Of a DNA stretch of 64,000 nucleotides, positions 8,765 through 16,082 are shown piece after piece. The notes beneath the pieces are model-generated. The model searched no databases. It was not told where the DNA came from and saw only the letters and a program-made list of their open reading frames with translations. The stretch spans positions 62,001-126,000 of the forward strand of contig NZ_FNBE01000019.1 in NCBI RefSeq assembly GCF_900102195.1. The letters are read 5' to 3'. This DNA is from Pseudonocardia oroxyli. Its GTDB lineage: Bacteria > Actinomycetota > Actinomycetes > Mycobacteriales > Pseudonocardiaceae. A program made the position numbers and the translations under genes. Numbering within the stretch: the first letter of the stretch is position 1; every line of letters begins with the position of its first letter.

Positions 8765-10467
8765 CGGCGCCCCGCAGCAGCCGACCGGGCAGCGCACCGG
8801 TCTCCACGCCGTCGGCGTAGGTCTCCTGACCTGCGACGACGGTGTGCAGGTAACCGTCGGCCCGCTGGAGCAGGCGGCGGCCGCCCGCGGGGAGATCGGC
8901 GTGCATCTCCGGCTTGCGCAGCGTCAGGTTCGCCAGGTCGATGACGGTGAGATCGGCGCGGTAGCCCGGGGCGAGCACGCCGCGGTCGGTGAGTCCCACG
9001 GCGCGCGCGGTGTCCCGGGCCTGCTGCGCCACGATGTACTCGAGCGGGATCCGCGCACCGTCGCGGTCCCGGGTCCAGTGCGTGAGCAGGGTCGTCGGGA
9101 AGCTGCCGTCACAGATCGTGCTGACGTGCGCGCCACCGTCCGACAGGCCCGGGACGGTCTGGTCGTGGACGAGCATCTCGTGCACGTCGTCGAGGTCGCC
9201 GTGCACGTAGTTCGCGCCGACGAGGTAGATCATGCCCTCGCCCGCGACGATGTCGTAGGCGAGCTCCACCGGGGTACGACCGGCGCGCGCGGCCCGCTTC
9301 ACCAGCGAGTCCTCGGTCGAGGGCTCGTAGTTCGGCGGGTCCGTGAGCTCGTACATCAGGTGGAACGCCGCGATCGCGCCGCCACCGAGCCGGGAGCGGT
9401 TCTTCTGGCCGGTGTGCGCGGCGAGGATCGCCTCCCGCACGTGCGGCTCCCGCATCCGCGCCGCCTGCTCGGGCGGGGTGAGGCCGCCGAGCTTCTGCCA
9501 CTCCGGGTTCTCCATGAACGGGTTGAGCGTGTTCTCCAACCCCATGATCAGCCCGACGGGACGGGCCGCCACCTGCGCCCGGATCTCCAGCCCGTCCGCC
9601 CGCGCCTGCTCCATCATCCGCAGGATGGCCTTGTGCCGCTGCGGGTCCTGGACGAACTGCAGCAGCGAGAAGGACAGCGGGCGCCCCGACACCGCCGCCA
9701 TCCTCCGCAGCAGTTCGAACTCCTGCTCGGGCTCGGGGAAGTCGCTGACCAGCTGCAACACCCCGGTACCGGTCTCGCCGACCGCCCGCGCGATCGCGAC
9801 GAGCTCGTCGGCGCCGAGCCCGTAGGACGGGATGAGCTCGCCGCCGGTGCTCTTGTGGTTCAGGGTCCGAGACGTCGAGAAGCCCAGCGCACCCGCCCGG
9901 ACGGCCTCGACCGCCAGCTTCGCCATCATCGCGACCTCGTCGGCGGTGGCCTCCTCGTGCGCGGCGGCGCGCTCCCCCATCGCGTGCACCCGCAGCGCGG
10001 CGTGCGGGACCTGCACGGCGAGGGCGACGTCGTACGACCGGGCCGCGAGCACGTCGAGGTACTCGGGAAGGTCAGCCAGGACCACGGCAGACCCTCGTGC
10101 AGGGCGATCCCGGGAATGTCCTCGACCCCCTCCATCAGGTCGATCAGCCGGTGCCGGTGTTCCGGCAGGGCGGGTGCGAACCCGACCCCGCAGTTCCCCG
10201 CCACCACCGTGGTGACCCCGTGCCAGGGCGACGGCTGCAACCGGCTCTCCCAGGTCGCCTGCCCGTCGTAGTGGGTGTGGATGTCGACGAACCCGGGCGC
10301 CACCACGGCCCCTCGGCCGCGATCTCCCGCGCGCTGGTGCCCGCGACGCGCCCGACCACCACGATCCGGTCCCCGGACACAGCGACGTCCGCGGTCCGCG
10401 GGGCCCCTCCGTTCCCGTCGACCACCGTGCCACCCCGGACCACGAGGTCGTACTCGGCTGTACCCAC
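8610..10467 (-). pseudogene. N-acyl-D-amino-acid deacylase-like amidohydrolase, interrupted by two frameshifts
   Basis: Reading all three minus-strand frames in succession gives a complete D-aminoacylase-type amidohydrolase. Frame one, from GTG 10467: TAEYDLVVRGGTVVDG and onward to REIAAEG at about 10305. Frame two: VVAPGFVDIHTHYDGQ (metal ligands HTH), WHGVTTVVAGNCGVGFAP, to LPWSWLTFP at about 10090. Frame three: EYLDVLAARSYDVALAVQVPH, GALGFSTSRTLNHKS, LSDGGAHVS and the C-terminal beta domain APGYRADLTVIDLANL. Both breaks fit loss of one G in a short G-run (GAGGGGCC near 10302; CCCGAG near 10088). The third frame stays open past the expected end (PGRLLRG, about 8765) into the tetR gene on the other strand, stopping at 8610. 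The gene is either decayed or affected by two base-calling errors; intact, it would be a roughly 560-residue zinc hydrolase. Confidence 0.82.
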
Positions 10468-10630
10468 GATGCTGCCCACCCCTGACGTCGCTGTCGGTCC
10501 CTCCTCTCTAGCCCACCGGGCACCCCCGGCGGAGGTCATGCAGCTGCTTCACCACCGGTCGGAGCAACGGGTGTGGACAACCGGGAGCGGGTTCGCCGGA
10601 ACTGTCGGGGGTCGCCGGCACGGTGTCGAC

Positions 10631-11686
10631 ATGACCGAGACGACAGGTATCCACACCGCGGCGACGCGAGAGTTCACCGTCACCCCGCGCGGCCCGTTCT
10701 CCCTGCTGGAGGCGGGCACGTTCGGCCGCGCCGCCGAGCCCGCGGGCGACTGGCCCGGCGGCGGGGACTTCGACCCGGGCGAGGGCGTGCTGCGCCTCGC
10801 CTTCTGCCGAGACGACCTGCGCGGGCAGGTCGGCGTGGCGCTCCGCTGGGCGGACGACGGGCCGGGGGCAGGATCCTGGCCGGGGCGGGCGCTGCGCGGG
10901 ACCGTCAGCGGGTTGGACCCGGGAGAGGCCGTCGAACCGGTGCGGGAGCAGGTCGCCCGGATGCTCTCGCTGGACGGCGACGGAGAGGCGTTCGCCGAGG
11001 TCGGCGAGCGGGACCCGCTGGTCGGGCGGCTGCAGGCGGCGGCGCCCGGGTTGCGGCCCGTCCTGTTCGCCTCGCCCTACGAAGCCGCGGCGTGGTGCGT
11101 GATCACCCAGCGCTGGGGGCGCGGGCAGGCGCTGCGGGCCCGGGACCGGATCGCCCGCGAGCTCGGCCGGCGGGTGAGGGTGGCGGGGGTCGAGATGGCC
11201 GCGCTGCCCACCCCGGCGCAGGTGCTGGCCGCCGAGTCGGTGCCGGGCCTGAACGAGACCAAGCAGGAGCGGCTGCGTGCGGTGGCCCGCGCCGCCCAGG
11301 ACGCGGTGTTCGACCCGGTGGCGATCCGGGAGGGCGACCCGGCCGAGGTGCGGGCCCGGCTCCGTGAGGTGCGGGGACTGGGGCCGTTCGCCGCGGCTCT
11401 GGTCCACCTGCGCGCCGCAGGCGCCCAGGACGCCCTGGTCGACGACGAACCGAGACTGGCCGCGCTGGTCGGGGCGGGGTACGGCCTCGGCGGCCCGGCG
11501 TCGGCGCCGGACCTCGCCCGGATCGCCGAGGCCTGGCGTCCCTTCCGCACCTGGACCGCCGTGCTGTTCCGCGCCGCGGGCCGCCGCCTCCCGGAGCTCG
11601 CGGCCACGCCCGCACCACCGCCACGGGTCCCCCGGCCGCGTCGCGCACCCAAGCCCGCGCCCGAACCCCTGGCCCTGATCAGCTGA
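10631..11686 (+). CDS. AlkA-like DNA-3-methyladenine glycosylase (HhH-GPD family)
   Basis: A 351-residue protein. The N-terminal about 110 residues (FTVTPRGPFSLLEAGTFG) match the beta-rich N-terminal domain of AlkA-type enzymes; the middle has SPYEAAAWCVITQRWGRGQALRARDRI, the start of the HhH-GPD fold; then LPTPAQVLAAESVPGLNETKQERLRAVA and the helix-hairpin-helix LREVRGLGPFAAALVHLRAAGAQDALVDDEPRL, with the acidic residues where the catalytic Asp is expected. It should remove alkylated bases from DNA. The tail (TPAPPPRVPRPRRAPKPAP) is low complexity and basic. The ATG at 10631 begins the conserved part; the frame is open far upstream through non-coding sequence. A strong inverted repeat follows the stop. 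Confidence 0.82.
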   Translation: MTETTGIHTAATREFTVTPRGPFSLLEAGTFGRAAEPAGDWPGGGDFDPGEGVLRLAFCRDDLRGQVGVALRWADDGPGAGSWPGRALRGTVSGLDPGEAVEPVREQVARMLSLDGDGEAFAEVGERDPLVGRLQAAAPGLRPVLFASPYEAAAWCVITQRWGRGQALRARDRIARELGRRVRVAGVEMAALPTPAQVLAAESVPGLNETKQERLRAVARAAQDAVFDPVAIREGDPAEVRARLREVRGLGPFAAALVHLRAAGAQDALVDDEPRLAALVGAGYGLGGPASAPDLARIAEAWRPFRTWTAVLFRAAGRRLPELAATPAPPPRVPRPRRAPKPAPEPLALIS

Positions 11687-12012
11687 CCGGCGAGGGTCAC
11701 GTGCGCGCACCGCGGACCGCGCTCGCGTGACCCTCGCCGCCCGAGCGGCACGGGAACGCGCCCGGTGACGGCCGGCGCTCCTCACCGGCGCGAGGACGCG
11801 AGCGCGGCGCACGTCTGGCGAGGGTGGCAGGAGAGCGAGCGCGACGACGCTCAGGTGACGCCCGGCGGCCGCCCGCGACCCCATCGTCACCGGAGCGCGA
11901 TCGCGAGAGCGCTCTCGTCACGCTCGGGTGGGAGACGCGGGATCGTGGCAGCGCGGGATCGTGGCAGCGCGGGATCGTGGCAGCGCGGGGGTGGGTGGGC
12001 CAGGGTGGGGGC
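11687..12012. repeat. Gene-free stretch with a diverged copy of the 62-bp unit and a 16-bp triple repeat
   Basis: This 326-base interval between the AlkA-like and O-methyltransferase genes holds three structures: the inverted repeat at 11688-11739; a single sequence at 11886-11928 that follows the first two thirds of the 62-bp unit at 3890-4305 (GTCACCGGAGCG, GAGCGCTCTCGTCACGCTCGG); and three tandem copies of GCGGGATCGTGGCAGC at about 11937-11984. Frames are open through it on both strands but the translations are Arg/Gly/Ala-rich with no recognisable content. Confidence 0.7.
11688..11739. terminator. 14-bp inverted repeat downstream of the AlkA-like gene
   Basis: CGGCGAGGGTCACG (11688-11701) pairs perfectly with CGTGACCCTCGCCG (11726-11739) around a 24-base GC-rich loop. 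It starts one base after the stop region of the AlkA-like gene. There is no T-run, so intrinsic termination is uncertain; it could equally be a repeat element, since its GTCACG/CGTGAC ends resemble those in the 62-bp array. Confidence 0.5.
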
Positions 12013-12663
12013 ATGGACGAGAGCACCTGGCGCACGGTCGACGAGTACCTGGAGCAGTCGCTGCTGCCTGCGGACGATACGCTCGGGCGCGCCCTGGCGC
12101 ACAACCGGGAGGCGGGGCTGCCCGCGATCGACGTGTCCCCCACCCAGGGCCGGTTCCTGCAGCTCCTGGCCCGGATCACCGGGGCCCGCCGGATCCTCGA
12201 GATCGGCACGCTCGGCGGCTACTCCACGATCGAGCTGGCCCGGGCGCTGCCCGCGGACGGAGAGCTCGTCACGTGCGAGTTCGACCCCCGCCACGCCGAG
12301 GTCGCCCGGGCGAACCTGGCCGCGGCGGGCGTGGCGGACCTCGTCGAGGTGCGGGTCGGCCCCGCCCTGGAGACCCTGACCACCCTGGATGGGCCGTTCG
12401 ACCTGGTGTTCGTCGACGCGGACAAGCAGAACAACGCGGCCTACGTCGAGCACGCGATCCGGCTGGGGCGGCCGGGCACGGTAATCGTGGTGGACAACGT
12501 GATCCGCGGCGGGCAGGTGGCGACCGCGGGCGGAGACGACCGGGTCGAGGGCACCCGCCGGATGTTCGAGGCGCTGCACGCGGACACCCGGGTGGACGCC
12601 ACCGCGCTGCAGACCGTGGGCGCGAAGGGCTACGACGGGTTCGTGCTCGCCGTCGTGCGCTGA
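12013..12663 (+). CDS. SAM-dependent O-methyltransferase (CCoAOMT/COMT-like)
   Basis: A 216-residue class I methyltransferase of the caffeoyl-CoA/catechol type. Motif I is RILEIGTLGGYSTIELARALP; the acidic residue ending the next strand is in VTCEFDPRHAEVAR; the metal-binding Asp region is FDLVFVDADKQNNAAYVEHA, and VVDNVIRGGQV supplies further metal ligands. Such enzymes methylate phenolic or catechol hydroxyls using a divalent cation; the substrate is unknown. M. tuberculosis has similar proteins (for example Rv0187, Rv1220c). The ATG at 12013 (MDESTWRTVDEYLEQSLLP) fits the family start. A perfect 17-bp tandem duplication lies directly after the stop. Confidence 0.92.
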   Translation: MDESTWRTVDEYLEQSLLPADDTLGRALAHNREAGLPAIDVSPTQGRFLQLLARITGARRILEIGTLGGYSTIELARALPADGELVTCEFDPRHAEVARANLAAAGVADLVEVRVGPALETLTTLDGPFDLVFVDADKQNNAAYVEHAIRLGRPGTVIVVDNVIRGGQVATAGGDDRVEGTRRMFEALHADTRVDATALQTVGAKGYDGFVLAVVR

Positions 12664-12697
12664 TCCGGACCCGCTGAGCTTCCGGACCCGCTGAGCT
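12664..12697. repeat. Perfect 17-bp tandem duplication
   Basis: TCCGGACCCGCTGAGCT occurs twice head to tail (12664-12680 and 12681-12697) between the methyltransferase stop and the acyl-CoA dehydrogenase start. It is followed by a small dyad ACCGTCCGGT (12698-12707), which could be part of a regulatory site for the downstream gene. Confidence 0.85.
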
Positions 12698-12734
12698 ACC
12701 GTCCGGTAGGGACGACACGAGAGGAGGGCGCGAC

Positions 12735-13892
12735 GTGGACGTCGACGACCTGCAGGCGATCCTGGGCTCGGTACGGGAGTTCGTCCGAACCGAGGTGGTG
12801 CCGCTGGAGGGCCGTATCGAGGAGGAGGACGCGATCCCGGAGGGGATCGTCGCCCAGTGCAAGGAGATGGGCCTCTACGGCTTCACCATCCCCGAGCAGT
12901 ACGGCGGCCTGGGACTGAACTCCGTCGAGGAGGTGCAGCTGGCCATGGAGCTCGGCTGGACCACCCCGGCGCTGCGGTCGCTGTTCGGCACGAACAACGG
13001 GATCGCCGGGCACGTCCTGATGGAGGGCGGCACCGAGGAGCAGAAGAAGGCCTGGCTGCCGCGGCTGGCGTCCGGCGAGGTCACGGCCAGCTTCGGGCTG
13101 ACCGAGGCGGACGCGGGCTCCGATCCGTCGGCCCTGGCCACTCGGGCGACGCGCGACGGCGATCAGTGGGTCCTCGACGGGACCAAGCGCTACATCACCA
13201 ACTCCCCCGTCGCCGACGTGATCATGGTCTTCGCACGTACCAACCCCGAGGCCCGGGGCAACCGCGGCATCTCTGCCTTCCTGGTGCCCAAGGACACACC
13301 CGGGCTGTCGGTCGGCCCCAAGGACGCGAAGATGGGTCAGGCGGGTGCCTGGACCGCGGACGTCCACCTGGACGGCGTGCGGGTGCCGCACGAGAACCTG
13401 GTCGGCGGCGACGAGGGTGTCGACACCGGCTTCCAGATCGCGGCGAAGTGTCTCGCCCACGGGCGGCTGCACATCGCGGCGGTCTGCACCGGCATGGCCG
13501 CGCGGCTCGTCCACGAGACCACCGAGTTCGCGAAGACCCGGGAGCAGGGCGGCGCCCCGATCGCCCGCTTCCAGCTCATCCAGGGTCTCGTCGCGGACTC
13601 GGTGACCGACCACCTGGCCGGGCGCGCGCTGGTCATGGAGACCGCGCGGGCGTTCGACGCGGGCACGGACCGGATCGCAGGTCCGTCGGCGGCGAAGTAC
13701 TTCTGCTCCGAGATGGTGGGCCGGGTCGCGGACCGGGCCGTGCAGGTGCACGGCGGCGCCGGGTACATGCGCGGTGTCGCCGTGGAGCGGTTCTTCCGGG
13801 ACGCGCGGCTCTTCCGGATCTACGAGGGCACCAGCCAGATCCAACAGGTGATCATCGCCCGGGACGCGCTGGGTCCCGCTGCACGTGGTTGA
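12735..13892 (+). CDS. Acyl-CoA dehydrogenase
   Basis: A 385-residue FAD enzyme that introduces the trans-2 double bond into an acyl-CoA. The N-terminal helical domain leads into the FAD/substrate signature ASFGLTEADAGSDPSALATRA, the beta domain DQWVLDGTKRYITNSPVADV, and the C-terminal signature with the catalytic Glu in FRIYEGTSQIQQVIIAR. The length is normal for the family. The GTG at 12735 has GAGGAGGGC upstream. It overlaps the downstream GNAT gene by 8 bases, so the two are probably cotranscribed. Chain-length or branched-chain specificity cannot be told. Confidence 0.95.
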   Translation: MDVDDLQAILGSVREFVRTEVVPLEGRIEEEDAIPEGIVAQCKEMGLYGFTIPEQYGGLGLNSVEEVQLAMELGWTTPALRSLFGTNNGIAGHVLMEGGTEEQKKAWLPRLASGEVTASFGLTEADAGSDPSALATRATRDGDQWVLDGTKRYITNSPVADVIMVFARTNPEARGNRGISAFLVPKDTPGLSVGPKDAKMGQAGAWTADVHLDGVRVPHENLVGGDEGVDTGFQIAAKCLAHGRLHIAAVCTGMAARLVHETTEFAKTREQGGAPIARFQLIQGLVADSVTDHLAGRALVMETARAFDAGTDRIAGPSAAKYFCSEMVGRVADRAVQVHGGAGYMRGVAVERFFRDARLFRIYEGTSQIQQVIIARDALGPAARG

Positions 13893-14379
13893 CCTGCGGG
13901 TCCGGGTCGCGGGCCCGCAGGACTGGCCCGCGATCTGGCCCATCTGGCACCGCGTCGTCGCGAGCGGTGACACCTACACGTGGGCGCCGGACACCCCGGA
14001 GGCGCAGGCCCGTGCGCTCTGGATGCCGCCCGCGCCCGCGGTGACGCTCGTCGCGGAGGTCGACGAGGTAGCCGTCGGCACGGCGCTGCTCAAGCCCGTG
14101 CAACCCGGGCTCGGCGACCACGTGGCCAACGCCGGGTTCATGGTCGACCCGGACCGGGCGGGCGGCGGCGTCGGCCGGGGGCTCGCGGAGGCCACGCTCG
14201 TCGAGGCGCGGCGGCGCGGCTACCGCGCCATGCAGTTCAACGCCGTGGTCGAGGCCAACACCCGGGCGGTCGGCCTCTGGCGCTCGCTGGGCTTCGAGAT
14301 CGTCGGCACCATCCCCGAGGCCTTCCGCCACCCGACGCAAGGCCTGGTGGGCCTCCACATCATGCACCGCGCCCTGTAA
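13885..14379 (+). CDS. GNAT-family N-acetyltransferase
   Basis: A 164-residue GNAT-fold protein. The acetyl-CoA pyrophosphate loop is visible as GGGVGRGLAEATLVEARRRGYRAMQFNAVVEANTRAVGLWRSLGFEIVGTIPEAF, a pattern typical of the RimI/phosphinothricin-acetyltransferase-like branch. The substrate is unknown. The GTG at 13885 overlaps the end of the acyl-CoA dehydrogenase gene, indicating translational coupling. A long hairpin starts five bases after the stop. Confidence 0.9.
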   Translation: MVDLRVRVAGPQDWPAIWPIWHRVVASGDTYTWAPDTPEAQARALWMPPAPAVTLVAEVDEVAVGTALLKPVQPGLGDHVANAGFMVDPDRAGGGVGRGLAEATLVEARRRGYRAMQFNAVVEANTRAVGLWRSLGFEIVGTIPEAFRHPTQGLVGLHIMHRAL

Positions 14380-14384
14380 CCACG

Positions 14385-14448
14385 CGCATCATGGAGCCAC
14401 AACCGTCGTTTCGAGCGTCGAGAACGACAGTTGTGGCTCCATGATGCG
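14385..14448. terminator. Long 26-bp-arm hairpin between convergent genes
   Basis: Arms 14385-14410 (beginning CGCATCATGGAGCCACAAC) and 14423-14448 pair at 25 of 26 positions around a 12-base loop. It separates the GNAT gene from ctaF, which run towards each other, so bidirectional termination is the simplest role. The arms are unusually long and AT-richer than the surroundings, with no T-run. Confidence 0.7.
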
Positions 14449-14465
14449 TGAAACTGTGGGACGGC

Positions 14466-14864
14466 TCAGTGCGTGGCGGGCCGGATGTGGTACTCGAACA
14501 CCAGGCCGCCGATGGCGAGCAGCAGCAGCACGCCGGCGATGATCATCAGCCAGACGAAGAAGAACGCCAGCGCCACACCCATCAGCGCCGCCGAGAACGC
14601 CACGCCGATCGGCCAGTAGGAGCCGGGCGAGAAGAACCCGACCTCGCCCGCGCCGTCGGACACCTCGGCGTCCGGGTTGTCCTCGGGGCGCTCCTCGAGC
14701 CGCCGCGAGACGAACCGGAAGTACGTACCGATGATCAGCGACAGCCCACCCGTGAGGAACAGCGCGGCGATGCCGACGGCCTCGTGGGTCAGGATCGTGT
14801 AGACGATCGCGGCGACGAAGAAGAACGCCGTGCAGATCTCGAAGATCCGGGACTCGACCTTCAT
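14466..14864 (-). CDS. ctaF: Cytochrome c oxidase subunit 4 (actinobacterial CtaF)
   Basis: A 132-residue protein with four membrane segments: two near the N-terminus (IFEICTAFFFVAAIVYTIL, IAALFLTGGLSLIIGTYF) and two after a short charged loop containing FFSPGSYWPIGVAFSAALMG. The motif GFFSPGSYWP is typical of actinobacterial subunit IV of the aa3-type oxidase. It works with CtaC, whose gene ends 9 bases upstream in the same direction, forming a ctaC-ctaF operon; the order matches Rv2200c-Rv2199c. ATG at 14864 follows AGGGAGAGCA. Confidence 0.95.
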   Translation of the reverse strand: MKVESRIFEICTAFFFVAAIVYTILTHEAVGIAALFLTGGLSLIIGTYFRFVSRRLEERPEDNPDAEVSDGAGEVGFFSPGSYWPIGVAFSAALMGVALAFFFVWLMIIAGVLLLLAIGGLVFEYHIRPATH

Positions 14865-14873
14865 TGCTCTCCC

Positions 14874-15842
14874 TCAGCTCCCGGACGCCTGCGGCAGCGG
14901 CGCGTACTGCTGGCCGCGGCCGGTGAACGGCGTGGTCGTGATCGCCTCCGGCGCGCACCACTGGCCACAGTTCAGCGAGGACAGCGCCTCCTGCGCGGTG
15001 TACAGCTCGCCCGTCGCCGGGTTGTTCTGCTTGCGGAGGTCGATGTAGCGCTCGTAGAGGCCCGGGTTCAGCGCCCTGACCTCGAAGTTCATCGAGGCGT
15101 GGTAGGTGCCGCAGAGCTCGGCACACCGCCCGACGAAGGCACCCTCCTGCTCGATGCGGTCGATGACGAACACGTTGTCGGTGTCGTTCTTCTCCGGCAT
15201 CGGGAACACGTCCCGCTTGAAGAGGAACTCCGGCACGTAGAACGAGTGGATCACGTCGTTCGAGGCGATGGTGAACTGGATGGACGTGTCCGTGGGCAGG
15301 ACCAGCAGCGGGATGGTCTGCGCCGTGCCGATGGTCTCGACGGGCTTGCCGTCCGCCGCGACCTCGTCCGGGTAGGTGAACGCCCAGTTCCACTGGAAGC
15401 CGGTGACGTCGACCGCCATGTCGGCCGGGACGTCCTTGTCGACGTAGTTCTGCACCGAGACGGTGAAGCCGAAGAGCACCGCGACGATGATCGTCGGGAT
15501 CACGGTGAAGACGATCTCGACCGGCAGGTTGTACTGCGTCTGCCGCGGGATCGACCCGTCGTCACCCTTCTTCTTGCGGTGGAAGACCACCGCCCAGAAC
15601 ATGGCGCCCCACGTGACCACGCCCACGACGAGGGCGGCGATGGCCGACCACGTCCACAGGTGCCGCATCTGGGTGGCCTCGGGCGTGACGCCCACGGGCC
15701 AGCCGAAGCGGATGACCTCCTCCACCGAGCAGCCCGCCAGGAGCGGCATGGCCAGCACTCCGAGTCCGGCGAGCTTCGCCGCCCGAACCCATCCGGTACG
15801 GCGTGAACCTCGCCGCACGCTGGTGCGCTCCGATCGGCCCAC
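14874..15842 (-). CDS. ctaC: Cytochrome c oxidase subunit II, lipoprotein
   Basis: A 322-residue CuA-carrying subunit of the aa3 oxidase, passing electrons from cytochrome c (bcc complex) to subunit I. A lipobox LLAGC puts the lipidated Cys at residue 38. Two transmembrane helices follow (WSAIAALVVGVVTWGAMFW; VEIVFTVIPTIIVAVLFGFTV), then the cupredoxin domain with the aromatic GFQWNWAF, the first His ligand in VIHSFYVPEF and the CuA motif GRCAELCGTYHASM. A C-terminal extension of about 30 residues carries another Cys pair (NCGQWC). GTG at 15842 was chosen as the start nearest the signal peptide with a GGGGAAGG site; an in-frame start at 15974 would add 44 residues. Divergent from asnB. Confidence 0.93.
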   Translation of the reverse strand: MGRSERTSVRRGSRRTGWVRAAKLAGLGVLAMPLLAGCSVEEVIRFGWPVGVTPEATQMRHLWTWSAIAALVVGVVTWGAMFWAVVFHRKKKGDDGSIPRQTQYNLPVEIVFTVIPTIIVAVLFGFTVSVQNYVDKDVPADMAVDVTGFQWNWAFTYPDEVAADGKPVETIGTAQTIPLLVLPTDTSIQFTIASNDVIHSFYVPEFLFKRDVFPMPEKNDTDNVFVIDRIEQEGAFVGRCAELCGTYHASMNFEVRALNPGLYERYIDLRKQNNPATGELYTAQEALSSLNCGQWCAPEAITTTPFTGRGQQYAPLPQASGS

Positions 15843-16082
15843 TGGCCCGCCGCCTTCCCCTCGTCCTGCGTGGTGGTGTGCCACGCCGTTCGCGTCGCTA
15901 CGTGCGCTGAGCTGCGAAGACCGCAACTCCGGTCGATGATCCGCACGTTCGGGACGGGGCGGACCTTCGACCACGTGTAGAGACTAGCCGAGCAGATCGG
16001 ATCGGCGCGCCCCCGGGTGTCGCGTGACCCGACCGTGACCCGTCCGGGGGGCGGCGGGGCGGGCTGGGCATACTGACTCGCT

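Noticed and set aside
12698..12707. ACCGTCCGGT dyad as a KstR- or FasR-type operator for the acyl-CoA dehydrogenase
   Set aside because: It is too short and does not match the operator sequences I know for those regulators; it is mentioned only alongside the 17-bp repeat.
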